Source: Coenobita brevimanus (taxonomy: Eukaryota; Arthropoda; Malacostraca; Decapoda; Coenobitidae). Taken from it: a stretch of 64,000 nt of DNA. Below are positions 42,585 through 54,059 of the stretch, in pieces (within the stretch, counting starts at the first letter, position 1; each line of letters begins with the position of its first letter). The stretch covers positions 2,402,001 to 2,466,000 of the forward strand of contig CM064697.1 in the NCBI GenBank assembly GCA_032717465.1, given 5' to 3'. Below the pieces are notes generated by a model. It was not told the origin of the DNA. It did not search any database and worked only from the letters and a program-made list of their open reading frames with translations. The position numbers and the translations under genes were made by a program.

Positions 42585-43290
42585 TAAGTCCCTGTCCACA
42601 TCACCAGTCCCTTCACAACACCCGGCTCTCCGCGCTACCACCACAACACGAAGCCCTTCATAATAACACCACAACACAGTCGGGCCCTCCACAACACCAC
42701 CAGACCCTACACCTTACTACTGCCACACACAATGAGGCTCATCACATCTCCAGACCCTCCACCGCACCACCAGACTCAGCACCACAACACCACCACGCTG
42801 TCTACCACACCACCAGGTCCTCTACAACGCCAACAGATTCCCCACCACACCGGCACCAGGTCCTCCACAATACCATCTCAACACCACCAGGCCCTCTGCA
42901 ACACCACCAGTCTCTCTGCACACCACCAAGATCTTCGCAACACTAGCACATCATCACCAGAGTAAGTACAACACCAACAGTCCCTTCGCCATACTTTCAG
43001 GCCCTCCACAAGATACCAAGCCATTCACCACGCTGCCAGGGTCTCCACAAGAGCACTAGAACACCTCCAACACAGCTCAAACATTGCATCATCACAAGGC
43101 CTTCCCAACATGTCCATAGCGCCTCCACAACACCACTACAGCACCTGCACAACATCATTAAGTTGTCCACCCGTGCAAAACCATAATTCCATAAGGTTTC
43201 CACTACACTATTAGTCCACAACACCACACCACACCACGCAACCACATTACCAGCCTCTCCACAACTCGCCACAACACCGAATCCTTGATA
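42585..43290. repeat. CAC-rich decayed minisatellite, about 20-bp unit
   Basis: Theme CCCTCCACAACACCACCAGA over 700 bp with strong CCACAACACC periodicity, plus-strand G-poor. The frames are Pro/Thr/His-rich. Confidence 0.75.
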
Positions 43291-44032
43291 ACAGACCTCA
43301 TGCACCTCTAGGAGAAGTCGTGTTCTCTACGCGTATGCAGCTTTAACTCGCAACCCGATCTTGTGAGCAGTGCAAAATCAGTCACAGCCTATCCTCAGTC
43401 TAGGAGTGGGTGCTTTTCCATCTTCTCTCTGTCTCTTTCCTTCCCAGTTCTTTACCTCTTTCCCCGTCTCTGTCTTCTATCCTCCCCGTTCCTCCCCAGC
43501 TCTGATTCTCTCTCTCTTTCACTCTTTCATCCTCTCCTCTTCTCTCTCTTTCCTCCTCCTCCTCCAGGCTCTCTTCATTATTTCATTTTTGTTATTCCCA
43601 CGAGACCCTCCGCTGCGGCTTCCCAGTCTCCTCCCTGGCGACGACCTCACTAACTCGCAGAACGCCCCCAGCCTGTTCAGGGGACGTATTCTTCTGGGTG
43701 TAGGAATCTCACAGGCATTTTATTCTTACCAATATGTTTCTGCTTATGACACGCTAAAAATCTCTTATATGTTGTTTTTGCTAACTATGTTCATTTTAAT
43801 AGAGTTGTATGTAGCACGAAAGAGAATGTTAATGTGTTATCTGCGAAAAAATAATCTCTCGGAAAACAAACAGGGATGCATTAAGGTAAATGTTGAGGTG
43901 TTCTGTGCAAAACTAGTCGCTAAGGAAACATGCAAGAAAGCAAAGATGGTCGCATTGACGTAGACTTATTATGAGCAAATTAATCATTGACAAACCATAC
44001 AAGAAAACATGAAGGAACAATAGGCAAAAAAT
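43291..44032. other. No gene recognised
   Basis: Pyrimidine-rich 43420-43570, then AT-rich sequence. The 197-codon frame 43370-43963 joins a Ser/Phe/Leu-rich composition artefact to a mixed part (about residues 110-197). That second half includes repeat-like CTAGTCGCTAAGGAAACATG reminiscent of the palindromic element at 11384. I do not call a gene. Confidence 0.4.
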
Positions 44033-44060
44033 AGAGAGAGAGAGAGAGAGAGAGAGAGAG
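44033..44060. repeat. (GA)n microsatellite
   Basis: 28 bases. Confidence 0.95.
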
Positions 44061-44967
44061 GCAAGGGGAAGAGGTGCTGGGGAGCCTCCGTGCCTCTCGA
44101 GATTACGACCCCAGGTTATCGTGAGCCATAGCGCCCTAAGCCCCCCATTCCCCTCCTCTCCCTTCCCTTCCTGCTTCCTCCTTCTCCTCCTCCTCCAGTA
44201 AGCTACGTCCACCTGGGGTAAGGGGAGGACCCGCTGCCAACAACGACGGCGCTTTCTAGTACGTGGCTGAGTCCGTATTTATAGAAAATCTTAACCAAAC
44301 TGTAGGATACACGTCCCCATAGCCGTTTACGATTATCGGAAATCCTTTTTTTTATTATTATTATTATTATTATTTCGTTCAGTATAATAATATTGTAGAC
44401 TGGTTGTGGAATGCATGGTCGCTGAACGCATGAAGGCAAAGCTAAAATAAAAACAGTCTTAAACACAACTTAAGTCCAGGACATTCTGTAAGTCTGGAAG
44501 GTGGTGCCTAGCAAACAAAGCTACCATCGTAGTTTCCAGTACAGCTCGGGAGACGTAAGCACCGCACGCCACCGCACCCAACACTCGACCCTATCCACGG
44601 GGGTCACAGGGGCGAGTCTCACCTGCCCCGGGGGTTTCCAGGATAATAACGATTCCAGCAAAGGTCATAAACTTCGACTCAACTCGCCAACTTCGGACTT
44701 ATTTTTCCAGTCCAAGGAGGAGAGGGGTCGTGTGGGTCTTGTGCCTCTAGGACTTAAGGCTCGAAGTCCCTCCTGTCTCGCCTCCTGGCTTGCGTCTCCT
44801 GGCTTTGGGAAAACTGTCCTGGAGGTGCCATTTTCCCCCGTACACCTTGGTCGGTACAGATAATGTCTTGCCACATGAACGTGACGACATCTTGTATATT
44901 TCCACCAGCAGACAAAGAAGGTGATCTGAGGTAAATGGAAGCCCGGGTGCAATACCAGTGGGGTTAT

Positions 44968-44973
<6 letters not shown>
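44061..44973. other. No gene recognised
   Basis: Unique sequence with (TTA)n at 44350-44373. A 120-codon frame at 44501-44863 and overlapping minus frames have no motif. GC-rich 44560-44640. Confidence 0.35.

Positions 44974-45057
<84 letters not shown>
44974..45057. repeat. (CA)n-(CT)n compound microsatellite
   Basis: CA 44974-45000, CT 45002-45057. Confidence 0.97.
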
Positions 45058-45060
<3 letters not shown>

Positions 45061-45219
45061 GCCGCACAAAACAACAAAACGCCTGGGACTAAAGAACAGC
45101 ACAACGCATAACCCTCCCACCCCCTCGTAATGAAAACTAATAGCAAATTCCGAGGGCAATTATTTTTTCCATAACCTGTTCTGAGGTGAAGCTGTATATT
45201 TATGTATGATTACCTGCCT

Positions 45220-45775
45220 CGGTTTTATCGTCACTCATTCACCTACCAAGCACCTCAGTAGAATGTATGTTTTTGCTCTCATCCTCGCAATAGTACAATC
45301 AAATGCTTCAACACATTGGTTATCTATGTTTTTGTCCTCACTCATACCGTTACCACGCTTTTTACTAGGTTTGTCAATTCTCTCAGCTTTACTGCCGTAC
45401 CTACTAAAGAATTTAGTCGACTTCATGTTTATCCTTTCGTCTTCACTGATACTCTATGCACTTCGATAGATTACATTTTTTTTTTTTTCCTATACCTTCT
45501 AAAGACCTTAGATGGCTGAATGTTCGTCCTTTTATCCTCATTCATACAGCTACTATGCACCTCAATAGGTTGCTTGAATATTTTTTTGCTCCTTTAACTG
45601 CTAAAAAATAAAGAGAACGCAGGTATATATGATTGTCCTCACTCATACAACTACCATGCGCTTCAGTAAGTGGCTTGCTTATTCTTTATTATTCCTGTAG
45701 TTGCTAAAGACTTCAACAGACTGCTTGTTTATCCTCTCATCTTTACTCAACTGCTACGAAACACATCACAAACAA
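45220..45775. repeat. About 100-bp tandem repeat, 5-6 units
   Basis: TCCTCACTCATACAACTACC plus ATGCACTTCAGTAG marks units at about 45230, 45336, 45440, 45535, 45634 and 45737. Each is followed by GTTTATTCT-like and CTGCTAAAGACTTTA-like sequence. Non-coding. Confidence 0.85.
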
Positions 45776-46054
45776 ACCAGAGTCAGTATATATTAAACTG
45801 AAGAATACAGTCTGACAAAATTGTTCCTGATAATAATTCTTTATCGTAGAAATTGGCTAAATTCCTTAATGGATACGCCCCAAGACAATTGCGGTGGCAA
45901 ATGTCGCTGCAGAAACCTTTTTAATCTTTATATATTAAGAAGGTTACGGGCCGCGTATTTTCACTCACTTTGGAGACTCCTTGGCACCTCCTCCTTGTCG
46001 GTTGATTTTTTCCTCTTATAACTAGGTATTGTCTTGTGCGTTTTGTCTGCTCTT
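45776..46054. other. No gene recognised
   Basis: Unique sequence with a 66-codon unassigned frame. Confidence 0.4.
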
Positions 46055-46257
46055 AACCCTGTGACGATGTTGACATCTTTCATGTTTTCTTCTGTTTCAA
46101 CCATTTAATGATAGCTCAGGGGAGAATTTTCAAACGGAAGGGTTAGACATACCCTTCGTTAAACCTTTTTGTGCAATTGTTCTTTCCTAAATCAGAAAAA
46201 TAATTTGAAGCTGGCATGAATCGACTCGTAAGATGTCATTGAAGTGAAAGGATTCAT
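46055..46257. mobile_element. CCCTTTCAGT-type foldback element, well-preserved copy
   Basis: Left TTAACCCTGTGACGATGTTG, right end AAGATGTCATTGAAGTGAAA plus GG. Centre GATAGCTCAGGGGAGAATTT and CGGAAGGGTTAGACATACCC. Confidence 0.65.
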
Positions 46258-46910
46258 GTCAGCCTGTGCTGCATTAGTGATATATGAGAATATTAAAGTG
46301 CTAAATGTAAATATTTACTGGCAATGAAGAGGTACAGGGGAGTCTCTTAAGTCGACTAGAAGGCGACCCTACCCCTAGTATTATAAAAACTTAAGAGGCC
46401 AACTGTGTATGCAGACACAGTTGTAAGTAATGGAAGGACTTAGGCTGCATGTCACGTTAAAGAGCGCAATGAGGTGGTCACTATTACATAACCGCGGTCT
46501 GTCCGTCTGAACAGACCCGTCGACCAAAGGTAAGCAAGTGCTTCTGTACGATGTCCTACAAGTACATAATAGTACATACCATAAGGAACTGACGCCTCTA
46601 TGTGCAGGCACAGCACTTCACTAGGGTCGGATCAGGGTCCTTCCCACGGCAAGGTGCAGGGAAATATGAGGAGGTTTGGCTCCCGGGTGGACGCCGCAGC
46701 TGCTTCATCCAGGGTGCACATCGAAACCACGTGCAGGCTCCTTGTCAGTGTCTCAGCAGCAAAATAAACCAAATGCGCCATGCCCTCATTATGAGGATTA
46801 ATGACATGTACTGGGGCTTACTTATCCGTTTGTGCTCTCAGTTTAAATGATGATGTCGAAGAATTTCATTGCATGGACGGTGAAGAACTGTTTATTCGAA
46901 GCTCTTGACC
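46258..46910. other. No gene recognised
   Basis: Unique sequence, frames up to 82 codons, unassigned. Confidence 0.35.
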
Positions 46911-47128
46911 CTTTCAGTCTGATGACATTTTCAGTTTTCTTCTTGCTGCTACCAGACGAATTGATTCAGCTTGAGAGATTTTTTTTTTTTCTAACTGGTG
47001 TAGCTAGATTGGTCTGAATAGTTTCACAATCAGACGTCTCCCTTAAAGTGGAAAAAAAAAAAATATTTGTGAATAGTGAAAAAGAAAAAATACGACACGT
47101 CATTGGATGAAAGGATGAAAACCCTAAA
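46911..47128. mobile_element. CCCTTTCAGT-type foldback element, best-preserved copy
   Basis: The left arm CCCTTTCAGTCTGATGACAT plus TTTCAGTTTTCTTC is inverted at the right as CCTTTCATCCAATGACGTGT plus CGTATTTTTTCTTT when read on the minus strand. The centre is CAGACGAATTGATTCAGCTT. About 215 bp. Confidence 0.7.
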
Positions 47129-47504
47129 GCCACTAGAATTGAGGAAAATCACCTAGAAAATGGAATTCCACCCATTAAATAAGGGGAAAAAAAAAAACGG
47201 GAAAAAAATCGTCTGGCGATAGGTAAAATATAGTTGTTACGACGTCTCCCGTCCCCAAGGTGCCATTTCTGTATTCTTGTGTTGCATGCACTAAACATCA
47301 CAAGATTCCAGGTACAGATGCTGGATTCGCCGTTCTTAAGGTCCGCTGAGTTCGCTGTCAGGATATAAAAATGAAAGAAAAAAATATAAATCTTTTTAGT
47401 CTCCCAGGAAGACGAGTCCCTTCAAGTTTTACATGAGTTTTTGTTTTTGCACTTCACACTTTCAATATTATGATTTAGTACTTTGAGGTAACGTATTCAC
47501 TTCA

Positions 47505-47511
<7 letters not shown>
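47129..47511. other. No gene recognised
   Basis: AT-rich unique sequence with several A-runs. Confidence 0.4.

Positions 47512-47544
<33 letters not shown>
47512..47544. repeat. (GT)n microsatellite
   Basis: 33 bases. Confidence 0.95.
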
Positions 47545-47548
<4 letters not shown>

Positions 47549-47724
47549 AGATAAGTATTCCCATAATTTAAAAAGTGTGGGTATAGTCCAAATAGTCAAA
47601 ATTATTCTCTTGCATTATCTCTCTTAGTTAAAAATTCAAGCCTCAGGAAAGAAACAAAAACATACAGCAATTATCTGAGTATAAGTAAACTCTCAGTTAT
47701 CCATCATCGCCATACCCAGCCCAA

Positions 47725-47850
47725 TGCATTATCCGGCTCTGTTGGCTCGGCTCTTTTAAAGTAATATCCGGTGAAATAATGCAATATCCGGCACCAGACG
47801 GGACATAATCAGTGGTTCCATGCAATATACGGCACTGAGGCGTATCAACC
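47725..47850. repeat. Short decayed repeat, GCAATATCCGGCAC theme
   Basis: TGCATTATCCGGCTCTG, AGTAATATCCGGTGAAAT, TGCAATATCCGGCACCAG and TGCAATATACGGCACTGA within 125 bp. Confidence 0.65.
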
Positions 47851-47944
47851 AGCTTGTAATTTGTAGAGAACCATCACTGTATTACTGTACTGTATCATTA
47901 TTTTAGGGTATTCTTAGTTTTCATCTATACTCGTGGGAAAGATT

Positions 47945-48325
47945 TTATAATAGAGGATCGAGATTTAATTGCACAACATCCGCCTTGACGCTGAATGTTG
48001 AGCTGATGGGGGGAGGTACTATATGACAGAATATTCTACGTTTCACGTTATTTGGTGTAGGGCTTTGCAGAATTACAATGGACAGCTGAGAGTTGACTGT
48101 ACTTCGAATCCAAGAATCGATGGCAGGAATTACTGTATACTTGCGTACTAAGAACGTCCTGGTATAATTCAAATGGCAGAAAATATTCCCGATTAAGTCC
48201 TCGATTGCTGTCACATATCGAGACCGTGTGTGACTGAGAAGGTAAGATCTAAATATTTCTTCGCTACAGCACACAACTGTCGCTTTACATCCATGTCCCC
48301 ATTTCATCCCGAGGTACAAACTCAC
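47945..48325 (-). other. Weak 126-codon open frame, not called as a gene
   Basis: Non-repetitive composition with mixed hydrophobic and charged residues, no recognised motif. It overlaps GGTATAATTCAAATGG sequence (48165) that recurs at 48449 and 48565, so it is at least partly decayed repeat. Confidence 0.2.
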
Positions 48326-48429
48326 TCAAGAATCAAACCTAGTACCAATCGCTTATGAGGCATGTATGCTTTCGATTACACTCCCACTACCACCAGTATA
48401 ATCAAATTCACATTGCAGAAATTATACCT

Positions 48430-48830
48430 ACAATGTCGAAATTATGTAGGTATAATTCGAAGTTGGCTAATGATGCCCACATATTGAATCTGTATTGGGA
48501 TAATTAGTGATTCAAATTATACTAAAATATGTGATAGGTATGACATCAACGTCATAAAATTGTGCGGCTATAATTCAGATGATAGAAATGCCATCCACAA
48601 AATCTCAGTGTTATCCACTCAGTTTAAATATTATTTACACAGTTCCAGTATCTTTTGCACACAATTTCAGCACTGATATGTCATCCATAGAGTTCGATTG
48701 GATTACTGACACAATTTTAATATTTTACTGTATAATTTAATGTTATTCCTCTAATTTCTGTATGTTATACACAAAGTTTCAATATGCTATCCACAGAGTT
48801 TCAATATGGTTTCCACACGAATTTTAAGAG
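48430..48830. repeat. Decayed short tandem repeat, GTTTCAATATGTTATCCACA theme
   Basis: Cores at 48593 (ATGCCATCCACAAAATCTCA), 48611 on, 48683 (ATGTCATCCATAGAGTTCGA), 48762 (ATGTTATACACAAAGTTTCA), 48786 (ATGCTATCCACAGAGTTTCA) and 48808. The last three are 24 bp apart. The left part has GGTATAATTCGAAGTTGG-like units. Confidence 0.65.
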
Positions 48831-49588
48831 CGAGTAAACGAAGCGAACAAGCGATGTTTACTTCCAATTAAGTTTGGAAATGAACGACCCAGCCACGCCC
48901 GTCCCCAGCGTCATGCTAAGCAGAGGCTAATAACTTTACTCCTATGTGAAGTAGAGCTCATGTTCTTTCCATATGTAATACGTTCATTCAATTAATTTTG
49001 TTATCGACTAAAAACTCGCCCATAAAGGTGTAGGAACCCTTTGGAATCTAGTTTTCCAAGGGAGTGTTCAGCTCAAATTGGTGAATTCCTCAATTACGAA
49101 ATCAAATTAAAACAATATTTTCCATCGTAACACTGTTTTTTTGGCATCAGCTCTAGCTTTTAAATATCGAAGATTCCGATTATAATTTTATATCAGAGGG
49201 AAATTGATAATATGGCGCTCGGTCGCTCGTCACGCGCTCACAAAGTGCGCTTTACTGGTAATACTACCCTCTCCGTTACATTAGATACATTATATTAACC
49301 ACCTAGCATTTGTTTTTCTGTGTAATGTCAGAATGTAGCCTACACGGTTTAACTTCATAGCAAAACTTTCTCCCATTTCAACTATTTACGGCTCTGTGAA
49401 ATATAGACGCTGCCTGAACTCTGATTTGGCCCTAATTACCAGTGAGAGAGGACTACTGTCAGATGTTCCGGCCAAAGGGTCTTATTGTCTCAACAGTCGA
49501 TTATCTGACCTTTCCCGAGAGTAAAGGGCGTCTTTGTCTCTCGCAACACCACTGCACGCCCAGGCTTAGCCTTTTTTTTTTTTTACAT

Positions 49589-49590
<2 letters not shown>
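48831..49590. other. No gene recognised
   Basis: AT-rich unique sequence. Nothing supported. Confidence 0.4.

Positions 49591-49663
<73 letters not shown>
49591..49663. repeat. (CT)n microsatellite
   Basis: 73 bases of perfect CT. Confidence 0.98.
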
Positions 49664-49667
<4 letters not shown>

Positions 49668-49804
49668 GTGTGAAGCACTAATGGAAGGAGTAAAGCAGAA
49701 ATTAAAGTACGGGGGAAGGACCAAAAATGAAATGCTGGAGGAGGATAATGAAGGAGTGCAACAGGAATGATAAGAAAAGAAAAGGGAAGAATACAACAAA
49801 CTGA

Positions 49805-50022
49805 GTGGTAGGAAGAGAGGGTGTAGGAAGAGAGGGATGTGTAAGAAGAGAGGGATGTGTAAGATGAGAGGGATGTGTAGGAAGAGAGGGATGTGCAGGG
49901 AGAGAGGGATGTGCAGGGAGAGAGGGATGTGTAGGGAGAGAGGGATGTGTAGGAAGAGAGGGATGTGTTGGAAGAGAGGGATGTGTAGGAAGAGAGGGAT
50001 GTTTAGGAGTGTAGGGAGAGAA
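49805..50022. repeat. 18-bp purine-rich minisatellite, about 12 units
   Basis: Unit AGGAAGAGAGGGATGTGT, with AGGGAGAGAGGGATGTGC variants. Very homogeneous, so recently expanded. The plus frame reads MCRKRG hexapeptides (49837-50043) as a by-product of the 18-bp period. Confidence 0.95.
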
Positions 50023-50815
50023 GTAAAGAGAAAATGCTGCTGAAGTTATGAAATGGAATGATAGACGGAAAGACAGGACTGGGGACTAGAATGCGGGGGC
50101 TGAGAAGAAGGTGCAGGAGTAGGAGGATGAGGTGGTGTGGGAGAGTACAGTAAGGCGGGGCAGTGCATAAGGTGGAGTGGAAAGTGGAACGCACGTGGAG
50201 TGGTGGATAATGTGTAGGAACAGGATGGTGAAATGGTGGAAGAGAAGGATTGGTGGAGTATAGGTGAAGGGAGTAGGGAGTAAATGGTAGAAGTTGAGAA
50301 TACAGTACAAGAGTATAAGGGAAGGTAGTGTTGGAGGACGAGTAGTTGGGTGTCGATGAAGGAGTGGGAAGTGGAATGCTTGAGATGTGGATAATAGGTT
50401 TGGACGCAGAAGAATGAAACAGATCAACAGTAGGAGTGGAGAATGGTATGCATTAAATTGATGTGATAGTGTAGGAAGAGGAGTGGAGACTGTAGATGGA
50501 GTGGATAGAGGAGCGCAGGGGTAAAGAATAAGTGTTCGAGTGGAAGTAGGAGGAGATAGTGGAAAAGGATGAGTGGAGAGTGGGATGAAGAAGGATTGGA
50601 GAAAAGAAGACGAGGTAATGAATGAAGAGTGGAGAATGAAATGCAAGAGATGCGGGGACTAAAGCGCTCCAGTATACAGTATGTAAGGCGACGCTGAAGT
50701 GGCGTGAGAATGACGTACAGGGGTGAAGAAAAGTAAGAATTAAGTAGAGCAAGAAGAGTGGAGAGAGGAATGCAGCAGAAGTGGAGAATAATGCGCAGGA
50801 GTTATAAGTAGAAGC
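50023..50815. repeat. Purine-rich decayed minisatellite, GGAGTGGAGAATGGAATGCA theme
   Basis: AGTGGAGAATGGTATGCATT (50435), GAGTGGAGACTGTAGATGG (50481), GAAGAGTGGAGAATGAAATG (50624) and GAAGTGGAGAATAATGCGCA (50777) mark units at irregular 35-60 bp spacings. The 186-codon minus frame is its Ser/Pro/Leu/His-rich reflection. Confidence 0.65.
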
Positions 50816-51005
50816 AGTGCAGTGTGAGCGCAGCAGTGGCGGTGGTGGGGGTGAGGGTGGTCAGGGGGTGCGGGAGAAGGGGGGATATCGCCTGGGGGTG
50901 GACAATTCTGGTGTTCCGGCGCCCCGGGCGGCAGGTCGACCCCGGGAACTGATTTACCGGACCCGCCACACCGCTCACGGGAAATCAGAACTCATATCGG
51001 CTTGA
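50816..51005. other. GC-rich CpG-containing island
   Basis: CCGGCGCCCCGGGCGGCAGG and TACCGGACCCGCCACACCGC stand out against purine-rich flanks. A 62-codon frame (50817-51005) covers it, unassigned. Could be a CpG-rich regulatory fragment. Confidence 0.3.
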
Positions 51006-51690
51006 TACGTTGTGGGCTGTCCTCAGCTTGTCCACAGTCTGCAAGTGACTCTAGTACAATTTCTCAGAGTTCTATCATCTGGTTTTCTTATAAAGAAAAC
51101 TAGGAGGGAGAGAGAGAGAGAGAGAGACTAAGGAAACGTGACCTTTCCTGTCTGTAAATGTCCTAAAGTTGCAAATAATCCTCCCGCCACTCCAGAATAT
51201 TTCTCAGCTATTTTCTATCTAGTTTTCATACGAAGAAAGCATTTTATCTGTTGACATAAAAGAGGAAAATACACCCAGGTAAGCATGACCTTTACGTCTA
51301 GATAATAATGAGGTTGTGTCTTCAGGTTGTCCACTGTTCGCCAATAACTCGCGACCTTTTCTGAGGGACTTATCAACTAGCTCTCAGATGAAGAAGACTT
51401 GCTTTCTGTATCGATGAATTTAAAGGAAAAATACGTTCACGGAAATACGACCTTATACTGGTTAGATATGAAGCGATGTCCTGAGGTTGTTAGAGTTCGC
51501 CAGTAGCTCGATGGCATTTCACAGGGCTTTATTATCTAGTTTTCATATTAAAACAAAAAAAAATCCTGTTGTCCGTCTGCACACCAAAGAGAGAAAAAAA
51601 AACCACTCATGGAAACACGACCTTTTACTGTCTAGATATGAGGTTAGGGTATTACAATGTTGAGACCTTGACTGGCTGGATGACATTTAT
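51005..51690. repeat. About 140-165-bp tandem repeat, 4 units
   Basis: TCATCTGGTTTTCTTATAAAG (51075), TATCTAGTTTTCATACGAAG (51217), CAACTAGCTCTCAGATGAAG (51367) and TATCTAGTTTTCATATTAAA (51531) mark units. Each also has ACGACCTTTACTGTCTAGATATGAGGTTGTG-like and AGGTTGTCCACAGTTCGCCA-like blocks. Confidence 0.85.
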
Positions 51691-52149
51691 GGTTGCTCTT
51701 ATCGTCCAGCGTGGCATAAACACGACTCCTAAACTTTCTTCGTGGATGTAAAGAAAAACATATACGTGTAATCAAGACTGGCTGACTTTCTGCGTTTTTA
51801 TTGAGTTTATCAGGAAGCGACTGTGAAATACTAGCTTTGATTTGTGTTCCAACTAAAGTGAGATCTTTTATTCAACTCGGGGAAGTCTAGAAAGTTAAAG
51901 GACTGTCTAGAATAACAGCCTGACCTATCAGTATGAACTTTGCATTATTTTTATCCTAGCTGAAGCAACTATTTCATGCAGCTCGGGGAGATTCGCCACG
52001 GCCAAAAGGTTAAGCTATAACATTTTCTGATAGGTTTATGGTGTGATGTTGTTCCTGCGTGACGAATATGAAAAAAAAAAAATCAAGGAAAACAAGAACG
52101 TCTACCAACACCGACTGTGGTTTGTTGTTACATTGTTGAGAGCATGTGA
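51691..52149. mobile_element. Fragments of CCCTTTCAGT-type foldback element
   Basis: TTCAACTCGGGGAAGTCTAG (51871) and TGCAGCTCGGGGAGATTCGC (51977) are two copies of the central block about 106 bp apart, with CCAAAAGGTTAAGC after the second. Confidence 0.35.
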
Positions 52150-52400
52150 ACGACCGAATGACATTGACGGCCTTGTTCTGAACTCTTTCTATGCAAGGGA
52201 GTGTATTGTATTTTATTCTCCCTTCTACCAGACAGTTTTAATTATCGAATGGGCGACTTCTTTTAGTAAGGAGGTTAATGAGGGTTATATGTGACCTCCA
52301 AGTTCAAAAAGTCTGAGAGCAAAAAAAAATCTTAGGGGACAAAAAATGAGCAAAAATAACACATCATCTTTGTGTACGATTTCATTTCTGCATTACGGGG
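52150..52400. mobile_element. Decayed CCCTTTCAGT-type foldback element
   Basis: GACCGAATGACATTGACGGC left part, CTACCAGACAGTTTTAATTA and AATGAGGGTTATATGTGACC centre, AACACATCATCTTTGTGTAC right end. Confidence 0.45.
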
Positions 52401-52494
52401 ACGAATTATATATCATTTGTACAGTTTCCAGTTGATTTGATTACACCCGAAGGAAACTTCTGAAGTGGAATTGGAAGGATAAGATAAAGCTTTT

Positions 52495-52640
52495 ATTAAC
52501 TCTTATAGTACTAGAGGTTCTTCCTGGGCTGAATAAAACCATCATGTGGAAGCCTCAAGCCTGTATAAGAAATAAAAGCCATCGTGCAGATAAGGTTCAG
52601 ACAAAGATGCCTAAGGTGTAGAAGCCCCAAATTTCTGACA
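52495..52640. mobile_element. Fragment of CCCTTTCAGT-type foldback element
   Basis: TTAACTCTTATAGTACTAGA left end and CCTGGGCTGAATAAAACCAT centre. Confidence 0.45.
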
Positions 52641-53277
52641 GTCAGTAGCGAAACCCACGATGAGAGTAGGGAGTAGTTATTTTTTTTTTCTTTTTGCCTT
52701 TGCTGAATGTGCTCGATAACTTGGCATGCAATCTAATCCCATCCAGTTCCCACAGTGTTCAATATATGTACGGTATGTCAGACTTTTGGAGTTTGCATTC
52801 ACCTTCGCCCCCTCAGATTAAAGTTATTCAGTACGAGCAGGATATTTCTTTAGTTCGTGACCTTCCTTAGTCCTGGGGTTAGGAAGTGTCTCCTTTAACA
52901 CCTTCAGCCCAAGTACGTCGTCTGTGTGTGTGTGGGGGGGGGGGGCGGGGTTGCTGACAGCTTGACGCCATGTCCTCAGTACATCGCCAACAACCAGTAA
53001 TGACGGGAAGTCGCCCGTGCCATTAACTCAGGCTTGTTGTAGCCTCAGCACCAGAACCAGTTTCCTTTGCATCTTTCACCACTCAGCAAATTGTCCCCTT
53101 ATATACATTGTCGTAGCAGTTTATTTTAAGTTTTCGCGCTCTGTCTGGATGTATGTGAGCATTGTTTTGCATTTGTCTCTATCAAACCTTGACTTAAAAG
53201 AGAGATCCACCCAAAAAGGGTCGATGCATTAGAAAAACAATGCACTAAGCGAAACAAGTCTTAAATAATTGTGCATT
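52641..53277. other. No gene recognised
   Basis: Unique sequence with a short GT/G-run (52922-52956). A 71-codon frame (53017-53232) is unassigned. Confidence 0.35.
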
Positions 53278-53580
53278 AGCTTCTTCAGCCCGAGTTGTCT
53301 TTTAATTTTGTTCCAGTTAAGACCAAGCGATTATTTTCACCTCAAGAGGTACTCCTCATGTTGAAGGAATTCGCAGATTAGTACTCAGTATGCACCACTT
53401 CCATAAAAGGATAACTGCAGAGAAGAATGCTGCCAGATCTTGAGAGCATCCGTACGTAATAGAGCAGACAAATTTCGTTAAGGAAAATAATTTAAGTCGA
53501 TGGATGGTCAGCAATAATGAGCAGTTTTATCCACCTATCGAAAGCCCTCAGTATTTGAAAGGGTTAAATGCAGTCACCTT
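53278..53580. mobile_element. Decayed CCCTTTCAGT-type foldback element
   Basis: GCTTCTTCAGCCCGAGTTGT left end, AGCGATTATTTTCACCTCAA centre, right end CCCTCAGTATTTGAAAGGGT plus TAA at 53548. Confidence 0.45.
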
Positions 53581-54059
53581 TAAATGCAGGTGCGTCCCAA
53601 ATAGAGCCTGATTGAGATTTTAAGGTAAAGATAAACCTGTGAGGTAGTGTCGGGGTGAAGGTCGGGACGTGAACATCGCCTTGGCTCGCCTGGCCGTGTG
53701 GCTGCAGTCAGGCCGCGAGGGAGGGGCCGTGTCAGATCTGCGATACCGCCTCCTCATCCCTTACCTTACAAGCTCCCACCACTCCAACGTGTATTTATTG
53801 CCGCTCCACACACAACCACTTCATTTTTTCATCTCTTCCTTTTTTTCCTTCTCTACCTCCTTCCTTCCCTCCATTTTAGTCAACCCGCTAGAATCTTAGA
53901 AAAATTCTAAGATGTGCTTGTAGCCTCTGACACAGGCCAGTGGGAATAACCATCCTGGAAAAATCCTGTTGCCATTCTTTCTGGTTTGTGTTAATGTAGT
54001 GAGATGTGCATAGGGGAGGACGTCATGTGTAGCTTCTGGTGGCTAGGGAAAGGAGGGGC
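53581..54059. other. No gene recognised
   Basis: Unique sequence. A small AAATTCTAAG/CTTAGAAAAATT inverted repeat lies at 53894-53912. Confidence 0.4.

Noticed and set aside
43370..43963. 197-codon plus frame
   Set aside because: First half is Ser/Leu/Phe from CT-rich DNA; second half has no family and includes repeat-like sequence.
49837..50043. Cys/Arg-rich hexapeptide repeat frame resembling a small cysteine-rich protein
   Set aside because: Directly explained by an 18-bp minisatellite with ATG in each unit; no signal peptide.
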